DNA from: JBMOOG01 sp049324535
Lineage (GTDB): Bacteria; Pseudomonadota; Alphaproteobacteria; Rhodobacterales; Rhodobacteraceae
Direction: 5' to 3'
NCBI GenBank assembly: GCA_049324535.1
Contig: JBMOOG010000001.1
Coordinates: 620,001-684,000 of the forward strand
Length of the DNA: 64,000 nucleotides
The notes below the pieces were generated by a model. It was not told the DNA's origin. It saw only the letters and a list, made by a program, of their open reading frames with translations, and made no database searches. Below, one piece after another: positions 25,819 to 34,133 of this stretch. The stretch's first letter is position 1. Each line of letters begins with the position of its first letter. A program made the translations under genes and the position numbers.

Positions 25819-26886
25819 ATGGACAGGGACGGGCAACAGCCGTCGCTTGACGGACGGCGGGTGGTCGTCACCGGGGCCGGCGGCTTTGTGGGGCGCGCCA
25901 CGGTCGCGGCGCTCTGCGCCGCCGGCGCGCGGGTGATCGCCGTGCTGCGCAGCGGACACGAGGCGGACCACCTGCGCAGCCTTGGCGCCGAGGTGCGGCG
26001 CGCGCGGCTCGACGCCCTGCCGCCCGGCCTGCTCGACGGCGCCGATGCGCTGGTGCATCTGGCCTATGACGTGCGGGCCCCGGCGGCCGCGAATCTCGCG
26101 CTCTTCGAGCGGGTCGTCGCGCAGGCCGAGGCGGCGGGCGTGGGCCGCATCGTCCACATGAGTTCGGCGGTCGTCATCGACGGCTGGCCGGACGGCGATC
26201 TGTCCGAGACGGCGCCCTGGGGCGGTCCGGGCGGCGGGGGCTATCGGCAGGCCAAGATCGCCATGGAGCGACGGCTTCTGGCCGGCCGGCTGCCGGCGGT
26301 CATCCTCGAGCCCACCATCGTCTACGGTCCGGGCAGCGCGCTCTGGACCGATGCGCCGATCGCGCGGCTGCGGCAGGGGCCGGTCGTGCTGCCCGATCCG
26401 CCCGGCCTCTGTCCGGCGGTCCATGTCTCGGATGTGGCGCGGGCGGTGGTGCTGGCCGTGGCCCTGCCGGATCCCGGGCGCGAGCGCTTCGTGATCTCGG
26501 GACCGGACCTGCCGGACTGGGCGAGCGTCTACCGCGGGCTTGCGCGGATCCTCGGTGCGGGGTCGGTGCGCCTCGTGCCCCGGGCCGAGGTCGAGGCGCG
26601 GCTGGGACCGCCCGGACCCGAGCGCCCCGACGCGCCGCCCGCACTGGCGGCGCGGGTGAGCGCCCGCGCCCGGCGCCTTCTGGGCAGCCGGCGGTTCGAG
26701 GCGCTGGTGGCGCGGCTGCGGCGCCTGCGGGGCGGGGGCGAGGTCTGGCCGGATCGCGGGCTTGCGGCGCTTTATGCGGCGCGTCCGCGACTCGACGCGC
26801 GTGCGGCGCGGGATCGGCTGGGATTCGTCGCCCGCACAGGATTTGCACAGGGATTGGACGGCATCCGCGATCAATACCGCCTCTGA
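25819..26886 (+). CDS. NAD-dependent epimerase/dehydratase, divergent SDR
   Basis: A 355-residue extended SDR with VVVTGAGGFVGRATV at the N-terminus, MSSAVVIDG as the Ser position and YRQAKIAMER as the YxxxK-like motif (Tyr-Arg-Gln-Ala-Lys). The C-terminal 100 residues are Arg/Ala-rich and less typical. The start is the ATG at 25819; the frame is open further upstream but only as antisense to the neighbouring epimerase. It stands alone on the plus strand between the divergent epimerase operon and the nucleotide-sugar dehydrogenase gene. A sugar-modifying role is inferred. Confidence 0.75.
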   Translation: MDRDGQQPSLDGRRVVVTGAGGFVGRATVAALCAAGARVIAVLRSGHEADHLRSLGAEVRRARLDALPPGLLDGADALVHLAYDVRAPAAANLALFERVVAQAEAAGVGRIVHMSSAVVIDGWPDGDLSETAPWGGPGGGGYRQAKIAMERRLLAGRLPAVILEPTIVYGPGSALWTDAPIARLRQGPVVLPDPPGLCPAVHVSDVARAVVLAVALPDPGRERFVISGPDLPDWASVYRGLARILGAGSVRLVPRAEVEARLGPPGPERPDAPPALAARVSARARRLLGSRRFEALVARLRRLRGGGEVWPDRGLAALYAARPRLDARAARDRLGFVARTGFAQGLDGIRDQYRL

Positions 26887-27014
26887 CGGGGGTTTGTCCG
26901 CGCGGCATGCCGCGGGAGGCGCAGGTTTCGATCTCGGCCGCCGGACGCGGTATTCCGGGTAGGGGTCCGCCGCATGCTATGCTATGGGCCGCACGTGATT
27001 TGAGAGGTCGTTTG

Positions 27015-28364
27015 ATGACAAGTGCCTTTTCCCTGTTTGCGACCCTGCGGGACCGGATCGCCTCGCGTCAGGCGCATGTGGCGACGGTCGGCCTCGGCTA
27101 TGTCGGCCTGCCGATGATCCTCACCATCGCCGAGGCGGGATTTGACGCCACCGGCTTTGACCTGAACGCCGCGCGTGTCGCCGACATCAACGCGGGCAAG
27201 CGCGTCATCTCGTATTTCCCCGAGGACCGGATCGCCCGGGCGCTGGCGTCGGGCCGATTCCGCGCCACCTCCGACGCGGCCGACCTGTCCGAGGCGGACG
27301 TGGTGCTGATCTGCGTGCCGACGCCCCTGGACGCCGCGCGCGAGCCCGACCTGACCTATGTCGTGCGCGCCGCCGAATCCGTGGCTGCGCGGCTGCGCCC
27401 CGGGCAGATGATCGTGCTGGAAAGCACGGTCTGGCCCGGTGCGACCGCGACCGTCGTCCGGCCGATCCTCGAACGCGGAGGGCTGCGTGCGGGTATCGAC
27501 TTCTTCCTCGGCTTCTCGCCCGAGCGCGAGGATCCCGGCAACGAGAGCTATTCCACGCGCACCATTCCCAAGGTCGTCGGCGCCGACGATCCGCATTCGC
27601 GCGAGCTGATCGACCTCTTCTACGCGCAGATCGTGTCGCGCACGGTTCCGGTCAGCTCGACGGCCACCGCCGAGGCGGTGAAGCTGGCCGAGAACAGCTT
27701 CCGCACCGTGAACATCGCCCTCGTCAACGAGATGAAGGTGGCGATGGACGCGATGGGCGTCGACATCTGGGAGGTGGTGCGCGCCGCCTCGACCAAGCCC
27801 TTCGGCTACATGCCTTTCTACCCCGGCCCGGGGATCGGCGGCGACTGCATTCCGGTCTCGCCGGTCTATCTGGCCTGGCGGGCGCGCGACGTGGGGTCGT
27901 CCTCGCCCATCGTCGAGCTGGCGATCCGGGCAAACGAGGGGGCACCCGATGCCATCGCAGGCCGTGTGGCGGTCGAGCTGGCCTCGCGCTCGGGCGTGGC
28001 GATCGGCAAGGCGCGGATCCTGATCCTCGGCATCGCCTACAAGAAGAACGTCGAGGACACCCGCGAAAGCCCGTCGCTGAACATCCTGACCCGGCTCGAG
28101 CAGATGGGCGCCACCTGCGACTATCACGACCCCTATTTCCCGGTGATGCCGGTGACGCGCGACCACGCCGCGCTGGCCGGCCGCCGGTCGGTCGATCTGT
28201 CGGAGGCAACGGTGGCCGCCTATGACGCGGTGGTGCTGGCGACCGATCACACGGGCGTCGATTACGGCCTTGTGGCCCGGTCGGCCCGGCTGATCCTCGA
28301 CACCCGCAACGTCTTTGCCGGCCAGCGCATCGCCGTGCCCGAGGGGCGGCTGGTCAAGGTCTGA
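27015..28364 (+). CDS. Nucleotide-sugar dehydrogenase (UDP-GlcNAc/UDP-Glc 6-dehydrogenase family)
   Basis: A 449-residue NAD-dependent dehydrogenase that oxidises C6 of a UDP-sugar to a carboxylate. VATVGLGYVGLPM (residues 22-34) is the N-terminal Rossmann loop, ESTVWPGAT lies at 136-144, KLAEN carries Lys223, and the catalytic Cys278 is in PGPGIGGDCIPVSP. The pattern is closest to WbpA/WecC-type UDP-N-acetylhexosamine dehydrogenases, but UDP-glucose dehydrogenase cannot be excluded. If it were the latter it would feed the UDP-xylose synthase at 9297. A uronic acid in the polymer is likely. GAGAGG precedes the start. Confidence 0.88.
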   Translation: MTSAFSLFATLRDRIASRQAHVATVGLGYVGLPMILTIAEAGFDATGFDLNAARVADINAGKRVISYFPEDRIARALASGRFRATSDAADLSEADVVLICVPTPLDAAREPDLTYVVRAAESVAARLRPGQMIVLESTVWPGATATVVRPILERGGLRAGIDFFLGFSPEREDPGNESYSTRTIPKVVGADDPHSRELIDLFYAQIVSRTVPVSSTATAEAVKLAENSFRTVNIALVNEMKVAMDAMGVDIWEVVRAASTKPFGYMPFYPGPGIGGDCIPVSPVYLAWRARDVGSSSPIVELAIRANEGAPDAIAGRVAVELASRSGVAIGKARILILGIAYKKNVEDTRESPSLNILTRLEQMGATCDYHDPYFPVMPVTRDHAALAGRRSVDLSEATVAAYDAVVLATDHTGVDYGLVARSARLILDTRNVFAGQRIAVPEGRLVKV

Positions 28365-28377
28365 TCCGGCCCGCCTC

Positions 28378-29280
28378 CTAGCGGAGCCAGTCGCTGAAAT
28401 CCTCGTCCAGAAGCCGGCCGAGCGCGGCGATGTCGTCGGCAAGCCGCGCCCGCAGGATCGTGCGCGCCTTGGGCGGCATCGCGTCCTCGCGCCGCAGGTT
28501 CAGCCGTGCGAGGCGGTCGCGGATCCTCAGCCGGGTCTCCTGCGGGACGACCAGCCCGATCGCGGTGGTGACCGGGTTCTTGCGCATCAGGAAATCCTGG
28601 AAGAGCCGGCTCCTGGGCACGCCGCCGGCGTTCGGCTTTTCGCGCATGTCGGGGCGAAAGCCCGGATCGGCACCGATGAAGTCGAGGATCTCCGCCATGA
28701 GACGCGCCGGGTCGGTCTGGAACGCCTCGTAGCGGCGCACGAGGATCCGGTCGCGCGGAAACAGCGCGAGATAGCGGGCAAGCTGCTCGCCATAGCGCGG
28801 AAAGCGCGAGTAGCCGAAGAGAGGCTGCCAGCCCTGGGCCAGCCGGTCCTCCTCGAGATCGAGGGCGCGCAGGAAATCGGTCTCGGGCTCGATGGCCATC
28901 TTGGTGGCGTAGAGAAAGTGCGAGAACGCCTGCTCGACCGGATTGCGCAGGATCGCCACCAGCCGCACGTCGGGCACAAGCGCGCGGATCCGCGCGGGCG
29001 CCGCCGGTGCGTAGAGATAGAGAGGGCAGACCTCCCCGAGCCTCGCGCCCGCCGGCGCACCGTCGAAGAGCGACCGGTAGCGGTCCAGATCGGTGATCGA
29101 GTTGTTGATGAACTCGGCGCCCGGTCCCCGGCAGGCCAGGGTCTCGCCGGCAAAGGCGAAGAAGTTCGTCTCCTTCACCTGCGGCAGGCGCAGGCCGGGA
29201 TGCTGGCGCAGATAGCCGTGCAGCGCCGTGGTGCCGGCGCGCGCGGCCCCGATGACCAGAAAATCCGGCAACCCGTCCAT
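28378..29280 (-). CDS. PAPS-dependent sulfotransferase
   Basis: A 300-residue cytoplasmic protein. FLVIGAARAGTTALHGYLRQHP at residues 7-28 is the 5'-phosphosulfate loop of carbohydrate sulfotransferases, with Arg where Lys is frequent, and VAILRNPVEQAFSHF is the 3'-phosphate-binding segment. It should transfer sulfate from PAPS to a hydroxyl of a sugar, implying a sulfated polysaccharide or glycolipid. It converges on the dehydrogenase gene and is the first gene leftward of a 411-base regulatory region. Confidence 0.85.
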   Translation of the reverse strand: MDGLPDFLVIGAARAGTTALHGYLRQHPGLRLPQVKETNFFAFAGETLACRGPGAEFINNSITDLDRYRSLFDGAPAGARLGEVCPLYLYAPAAPARIRALVPDVRLVAILRNPVEQAFSHFLYATKMAIEPETDFLRALDLEEDRLAQGWQPLFGYSRFPRYGEQLARYLALFPRDRILVRRYEAFQTDPARLMAEILDFIGADPGFRPDMREKPNAGGVPRSRLFQDFLMRKNPVTTAIGLVVPQETRLRIRDRLARLNLRREDAMPPKARTILRARLADDIAALGRLLDEDFSDWLR

Positions 29281-29479
29281 TACCTGCCCTTCCTGCCGTT
29301 TCCGTCCTCCGGTATGCCCGTTCGGGCCGCGTTGCGGAAGCGCCCTCCTGAGGCGCCGCCCGGTCCCCTTGCCCGGTTTCGCACGGGGCGACGATCGTCG
29401 GACCGGTTGGCATGTGTCAGCCGTGCTTCGGCATTGACGATTCGGCGGCCAGGTCGGGCGCGGCGAGTGGGATTTGACC

Positions 29480-29590
29480 GCACAATCTATGGTTGTGCAT
29501 CCGCCGGCCGGGCTGCGCGCGCACCTGTTTCCAGGGCCAATCAAACGGGCGCATTCGCCCTGATTGGTTCCAATTCGCCCACAATGGGCG
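29480..29590. repeat. Cluster of three inverted repeats upstream of the FAD enzyme gene
   Basis: Three dyads follow one another: GCACAA/TTGTGC with a 7-base spacer (29480-29498); a long one with CCAATCA at 29537-29543, a 3-base bulge, GGGCG, loop CATT, CGCCC and TGATTGG at 29561-29567; and CGCCC/GGGCG with a 5-base spacer (29576-29590). All lie upstream of the strong promoter at 29608-29636, in a noncoding stretch of about 400 bases. They could be operators or a transcript hairpin belonging to a divergent message. Confidence 0.6.
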
Positions 29591-29607
29591 GGTCTGGCGT
29601 TCCCTGT

Positions 29608-29636
29608 TTGGCAGGTCGGCGGCTTCGCGCTATAAG
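29608..29636 (+). promoter_or_regulatory. Sigma70-type promoter
   Basis: TTGGCA (29608-29613), a 17-base spacer and TATAAG (29631-29636) each match the consensus at 5 of 6 positions. Transcription would begin near 29643 and read into the FAD oxidoreductase gene, leaving a short leader of about 19 bases to the ATG at 29662 or about 49 bases to the ATG at 29692. This is the best-looking promoter in the window. Confidence 0.7.
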
Positions 29637-29691
29637 GCGGACGGATTGGTACCCTTTTCAGATGAACGATTTCAGCAACGGTGGTGTCGGA

Positions 29692-31173
29692 ATGTCAGGT
29701 GAGGAACAGAGTCCCGTCGTCGTTATCGGCGGGGGCCCGGCGGGGCTGACGGCGGCCTACGAACTTCAGAAACGGTCGCGCCGGCACAAGCCGCTCGTGT
29801 TCGAAGGCTCCGACATGGTGGGCGGCATCGCCCGGACCGAGTCGCACAACGGCTACCGGTTCGACATCGGCGGCCACCGGTTCTTCACCAAGGTCAGCGA
29901 AGTCGAGGCGATGTGGCACGAGGTGCTGCAGGACGATTTCATCACCGTCCCGCGCCTCAGCCGCATCTACTACCGCGAGAAGTTCTTCGACTATCCGCTG
30001 AAGCTCTTCAACGCGCTCTGGAACATCGGCCCCTACGAGTCGATGCGCATCCTGCTGAGCTACTTCAAGTGGCAGGTGGTGCCCTACCGCAAGGAAGAAA
30101 GCTTCGAGGAATGGGTCATCAACCGCTTCGGCGGCCGGCTCTACATGCACTTCTTCCGCAGCTACACGCACAAGGTCTGGGGCATCAACCCCAAGGAAAT
30201 CCGGGCCGACTGGGCGGCGCAGCGCATCAAGAACCTGTCGCTGTTCAAGGCGGTCTGGAACGCCATCTCGGGATCGAACGACACCACGAGCCTGATCGAG
30301 GAATTCCAGTACCCCCGGCTCGGGCCCGGCATGATGTGGGAAAAGACCGCGGATCTGATCGAGAAGCAGGGTGGCGAGGTCCGGCTGCGTTCGGAAGTGG
30401 TGAAGGTGAACCGGGACGGCAACCGGGTCACGTCGATCGACATCCGCCACTGGCACGCGGACGGCCATCCGTCGGACTTCGAGCGGATCGAGGGCGATCA
30501 TTTCATCAACACCATGGCGCTGCGCGACCTGATCCACGCCTTCGACCCGCCGCCCCCGCGCGAGGTGATCGAGGCCGCCGACAAGCTGAAATACCGCGAC
30601 TTCCTGATCGTCACGCTGGTGCTCGACCATGCCGACCCGTTCGAGGACAACTGGATCTACATCCACTCGCCCAAGGTGAAGGTGGGACGCATCCAGAACT
30701 TCCGGGCCTGGTCCAAGGAGATGCTGCCCAATCAGGACACCGCCTCGATCGGGATGGAGTATTTCTGCCAGGAGGGCGACGGTCTCTGGACGATGAGCGA
30801 CGAGGATCTGCGCGCACTGGCGGCCAGCGAGCTCGAGGCTCTCGGGCTGGCCAAGGCCAGCGACGTGATCGATGCCGCGATCATCCGCCAGCCCAAGGCC
30901 TACCCGGTCTATGACGGGGAGTACCGCGAGGCGCTCGATGTGCTCGAGGAGTGGATCGGCTCGCTCGACAACTTCCAGACGGTGGGCCGCAACGGCCTGC
31001 ATCGCTACAACAACCAGGACCATTCGATGCTGTCGGCGATGCTCGCCGCCCGCAACATCCTGGGCGAGAACCACAACGTCTGGACCGTGAACGTCGAACG
31101 GTCCTACCACGAGGAGTTCGAGCTGAAGAAGCCGGCCCCGACCGGCGCGCAGACGGTCATGGCGGCCGAATGA
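29692..31173 (+). CDS. FAD-dependent oxidoreductase, paralogue of the 14659-16083 product
   Basis: About 493 residues from the ATG at 29692. An in-frame ATG at 29662 would add ten residues; the later one is preferred because a GGTGG sequence lies 7-12 bases before it. VVVIGGGPAGLTAAYEL binds FAD, FDIGGHRFFTK is the UGM-like loop, and YPRLGPGMMWEK and GRNGLHRYNNQDHS are further family signatures. Related enzymes occur beside glycosyltransferases in many EPS loci. It has its own promoter and upstream dyads, so it is probably controlled separately from the rest of the locus. Substrate unknown. Confidence 0.82.
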   Translation: MSGEEQSPVVVIGGGPAGLTAAYELQKRSRRHKPLVFEGSDMVGGIARTESHNGYRFDIGGHRFFTKVSEVEAMWHEVLQDDFITVPRLSRIYYREKFFDYPLKLFNALWNIGPYESMRILLSYFKWQVVPYRKEESFEEWVINRFGGRLYMHFFRSYTHKVWGINPKEIRADWAAQRIKNLSLFKAVWNAISGSNDTTSLIEEFQYPRLGPGMMWEKTADLIEKQGGEVRLRSEVVKVNRDGNRVTSIDIRHWHADGHPSDFERIEGDHFINTMALRDLIHAFDPPPPREVIEAADKLKYRDFLIVTLVLDHADPFEDNWIYIHSPKVKVGRIQNFRAWSKEMLPNQDTASIGMEYFCQEGDGLWTMSDEDLRALAASELEALGLAKASDVIDAAIIRQPKAYPVYDGEYREALDVLEEWIGSLDNFQTVGRNGLHRYNNQDHSMLSAMLAARNILGENHNVWTVNVERSYHEEFELKKPAPTGAQTVMAAE

Positions 31174-31302
31174 GGCCGCCAGCGGGCGGCCCGCGCAGCC
31201 TGTGCCCGGCGCCGCCCGCGACGAATTTTCCCCGCCCCTGACATTGACGACCGGTCGCCGGGCGGCACAGTCTTGCCCCGAAATGGGCATGGAGACCCGA
31301 GA

Positions 31303-31917
31303 ATGGCCAAGACCCGATCCACCCCGCCGCAGCCCGCCATCGACACGGTCTATCTGTTCTGGGCGCTGCTCACGCTGCCGGCCCTCTACTTCGTCTATCA
31401 CGACCTGACCCATGGCAAGCCCGAGCCCTACCTGCGCTGGACCGGGCTTTTGTCCTGCTGGCTGCTGATCGTGTCGATGATGATCACCCCGCTCATCATG
31501 GCGCTGGGCACGCGCGACTGGCTGATCTGGCTCAAGGCGAGGCGCCGCTACATCGGGGTCGCGTCCTTCGGCTATGCGGCGCTGCATCTGGTGTTCTGGC
31601 TCAAGCACGCCACACCCATGAGCTTTCTCAAGAGCTTCGTGCGGGTCGAGGTGCTTCCCGGCTGGATCGCGTTCGTGCTGATGGCGGCGATGGCCTGGAC
31701 GTCGACCGACAGGGCCGTGCGCGAGATGGGGCCGCGCTGGAAGCGTCTGCAGCGCTGGGTCTATCCCGCCGCGGTGCTGACCTTCGTCCACTGGATCCTG
31801 ACGACCGAGCACAGGGTCGAGGCGCTGGCCTATTCGACGCCGCTGATCCTTCTGTCGATCTGGCGGATCCTGCGCGGCCGCGCGCGCCGGAGCGGGCGCG
31901 CGGGCGGGACCGGCTGA
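31303..31917 (+). CDS. MsrQ-like ferric reductase-type heme membrane protein
   Basis: A 204-residue protein with five or six membrane segments of the ferric-reductase-like domain. Histidines in FGYAALHLVFWLKH and VLTFVHWILTTEH are in the positions expected for heme ligands, and RRRYIGVASFGYAALHL and WKRLQRWVYPAAVL resemble MsrQ, the heme subunit that donates electrons to MsrP (periplasmic methionine sulfoxide reductase). No msrP gene is adjacent, so the partner is uncertain. A GGAG ribosome-binding site precedes the ATG at 31303. It converges on the aldolase fusion gene with a 10-base gap. Confidence 0.75.
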   Translation: MAKTRSTPPQPAIDTVYLFWALLTLPALYFVYHDLTHGKPEPYLRWTGLLSCWLLIVSMMITPLIMALGTRDWLIWLKARRRYIGVASFGYAALHLVFWLKHATPMSFLKSFVRVEVLPGWIAFVLMAAMAWTSTDRAVREMGPRWKRLQRWVYPAAVLTFVHWILTTEHRVEALAYSTPLILLSIWRILRGRARRSGRAGGTG

Positions 31918-31927
31918 ACCCGGGCGA

Positions 31928-33997
31928 TCAGCGCAGCGCGGCCTCGATGTTGCCGCCGTCCACGGTCATCACATGCGCGGTCGTGCGCCGCGCGAGCGCC
32001 AGCGCCACGAAGGCCTCGGCGACGTCCCGGGCCTCGACCTCGCGGCCAAGCAGGTTGCCGCCCATGTAGGCCGCGGCGTCGAGGCCGCGGGCGGCCGAGC
32101 GCTTGGCGATCATCTCGTCGGTGAGCAGCCCCGAGCGGATGCGGTCGGCGTTGACCCCGTTCACCCGGATGCCCTCGGCCCCGAGTTCCAGCGCCAGTTG
32201 CCGCAGCAGGAAGAAGGTCGTGGCCTTCGGCAGCCCATAGGCGGCAAAGCCCTTGCCCGGATTGACGGCCTGCTTCGAGACGTTGATGAGGATCTGCCCC
32301 GCATCGTCCTGCGGGCGCCCGCCGCGCCCGGAGGTCTGTCCGCGGAAGACCGCGACGGCGGCCTGGGCGAAGGCCTGGTGCGCGAAGAAGTTCAGCTCGA
32401 AACTCTGGCGCAGCAGGGCATCGGGCAAGGTCGCCACCTCGCCGGTGAAGGCCGCGCCCGCGTTCGAGACGAGGATGTCCAGCCCGCCGAAACGGGCGAC
32501 ACAGGCCGCCACCGCCTCGGCCGGCGCGCCCGGGGCCGTGATGTCGCAGGAAAGTCCGCCGCAGTCCTGTCCGAGTTCGGCAATCGCCGCCGCCAGTGCG
32601 TCGCCGTCCCGATCGACCAGGAAGATCGTGGCGCCCGCCGACCGGAAGGCCCGGGCCGTCGCGCGTCCGATCGCTCCAGCCCCTCCGGTCACAAGAACCA
32701 CCCGCCCGCGCAGGGGCGCGGGCTTGCCCTTGCCGAGTTTGGCCTGTTCGAGCGACCAGTATTCCATGTCGAAGAGGTCGGCCTCGCCGATCGGACAGAA
32801 ACCCCCGCTCGCCTCGCTGTCGCGCATGACCCGCGTCGTCTGCACGCCGATGTCGGCGGCGATGCGGGCGGCGGTTGCGTCCGCGCCCACGCCGACCAGC
32901 CCGGCGCCCTCGATCCAGACGAGACCGGGCATCGGATCGAGCATCCGTTTCGTGCCGCCATGCCTTGGCGCCTGCCGGTCGAAATAGGCGCGGTAGTCCT
33001 CGGCGAACGCGAGGGTGGCGGTGCGCATGGCCTCGGCCCCCTTCGCGAGGGTCTCCCGGTCGAGAAGCAGCGGATGGCCCTTGGTGCGGATGACGTGGTC
33101 CGGCGTCGCGACGCCGCGGCGCGCCAGGGCCGCCAGATCCGGGCGGGCCATGAAGGACCGGATCTCGTCCTGCGCCCGCAGGTCGAGCGCCGGCAGCGCG
33201 GCGTCCGGCCCCGAGGCCGCGGCCAGCGCGCCGCGCAGCATCGGCAGCAGGTCCGCCAGATCGTTCCGGGCAAGGGCGGCTGCCGGGCGGAGCGGCGCCG
33301 GCCGGCGGTCGGCCAGCCAGGCCTCGGCCGCGTTGGTGTGCGCGATCAGCCGGTCGTAGGAGGCCTTCGCGGTCGGCCCCCAGGTGAAGTGGCCGTGGTT
33401 GAGCAGCAGAAGCCCCTCGGCCTCGGGGTTGCGCTCGCAGGCCTCGGCGGCGGCCTTGGCCAGCCCGAAGCCTGGCATGATGTAGCGCACCAGCGTCAGC
33501 CGCTCGCCGAAGATTTCGTGGCAGGCCTCCGCCGCCTCGGGCAGGTTGGCCAGCGCAAGGAAGGCGGTGGCGTGGGTATGGTCGATGTAGCGCGCGGGCA
33601 GCCAGGCGTGCAGCAGCGTCTCGACCGACGGATTCGGCGCGCTGCTGTCCAGAAGGTTGGTGCGCTGGACGTTCACCATGTCCTCGTCCGAGAGCCCCGG
33701 CAGATCCCGCAGCCGCAGGAGCGGCGCGAGACGGACCGCCGGCAGACCCGCGGCCTCGATCGTCTCGAGATCCCAGCCCGATCCCTTCACATGGAGGACG
33801 TCGATCACGTCCCCGAAGAGGTCGCGGGCGGTGAGCTTGACCGAGGTGTTGCCGCCGCCGTGCATCACCAGATCGGGATCGCGCCCGATCAGGCGCGAGG
33901 TGTAGACCCGCAGCGCGAGGTCGCGGGCGTCCGGATCCGGCCCGGCGCGCTCCGCGATGGCCTGGGCCTCGTCGTCGTTCCACAGGTTCGCGACCAT
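31928..33997 (-). CDS. Bifunctional class II aldolase / short-chain dehydrogenase
   Basis: A 689-residue fusion. Residues 1 to about 420 are a class II (fuculose/rhamnulose-1-phosphate type) aldolase with metal-site histidines in YIDHTHATAF (His140, His142) and in LLNHGHFTWG (His201, His203). Residues 430-689 are a classical SDR with TGGAGAIG (437-444), NAG (512-514), Ser574, Tyr587 and Lys591. Family members are annotated as rhamnulose-1-phosphate aldolase/lactaldehyde dehydrogenase. The aldolase would cleave a ketose 1-phosphate to DHAP plus an aldehyde, and the SDR would oxidise or reduce that aldehyde. No rhamnose isomerase or kinase is nearby; the MtnK/MtnA pair is, so the natural substrate is probably a 5-substituted ribulose 1-phosphate (inference). 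Start ATG 33997 follows a GGAGA ribosome-binding sequence. Confidence 0.85.
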   Translation of the reverse strand: MVANLWNDDEAQAIAERAGPDPDARDLALRVYTSRLIGRDPDLVMHGGGNTSVKLTARDLFGDVIDVLHVKGSGWDLETIEAAGLPAVRLAPLLRLRDLPGLSDEDMVNVQRTNLLDSSAPNPSVETLLHAWLPARYIDHTHATAFLALANLPEAAEACHEIFGERLTLVRYIMPGFGLAKAAAEACERNPEAEGLLLLNHGHFTWGPTAKASYDRLIAHTNAAEAWLADRRPAPLRPAAALARNDLADLLPMLRGALAAASGPDAALPALDLRAQDEIRSFMARPDLAALARRGVATPDHVIRTKGHPLLLDRETLAKGAEAMRTATLAFAEDYRAYFDRQAPRHGGTKRMLDPMPGLVWIEGAGLVGVGADATAARIAADIGVQTTRVMRDSEASGGFCPIGEADLFDMEYWSLEQAKLGKGKPAPLRGRVVLVTGGAGAIGRATARAFRSAGATIFLVDRDGDALAAAIAELGQDCGGLSCDITAPGAPAEAVAACVARFGGLDILVSNAGAAFTGEVATLPDALLRQSFELNFFAHQAFAQAAVAVFRGQTSGRGGRPQDDAGQILINVSKQAVNPGKGFAAYGLPKATTFFLLRQLALELGAEGIRVNGVNADRIRSGLLTDEMIAKRSAARGLDAAAYMGGNLLGREVEARDVAEAFVALALARRTTAHVMTVDGGNIEAALR

Positions 33998-34068
33998 CGC
34001 TCGTGTCTCCGCTTGCACCGGGCCCTGTCCACGCCGCAGGATGCGGTGGAGGTTGACCTTTGTCCTGT

Positions 34069-34097
34069 GATATACAAAAGTCAATCATCATTGGCAA
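34069..34097 (-). promoter_or_regulatory. Promoter of the aldolase fusion gene with embedded operator
   Basis: Read on the minus strand: TTGCCA (-35, at 34097-34092), 17 bases, TATATC (-10, at 34074-34069). The start of transcription would be near 34062, with the ATG at 33997. The segment 34097-34075 matches 18 of 23 positions of the element at 37655-37677 upstream of the ABC operon, including the 11-base core ATTGACTTTTG, so it is a good operator candidate for the SorC-type regulator encoded next to it. Confidence 0.6.
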
Positions 34098-34110
34098 AGG
34101 TTAGTTTGCC
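34093..34110. promoter_or_regulatory. Perfect inverted repeat before the regulator gene
   Basis: GGCAAA and TTTGCC flank a 6-base spacer, ending 23 bases before the regulator ATG and partly overlapping the -35 region of the divergent aldolase promoter. A location between divergent regulator and target genes suits an autoregulatory operator. Not proven. Confidence 0.45.
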
Positions 34111-34133
34111 GGCGAATTGCTGAGGGACAAGGC

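Noticed and set aside
28315..29661. Upstream extension of the second FAD enzyme frame
   Set aside because: The frame is open only because it is antisense to the sulfotransferase gene; the conserved protein and a strong promoter begin later.
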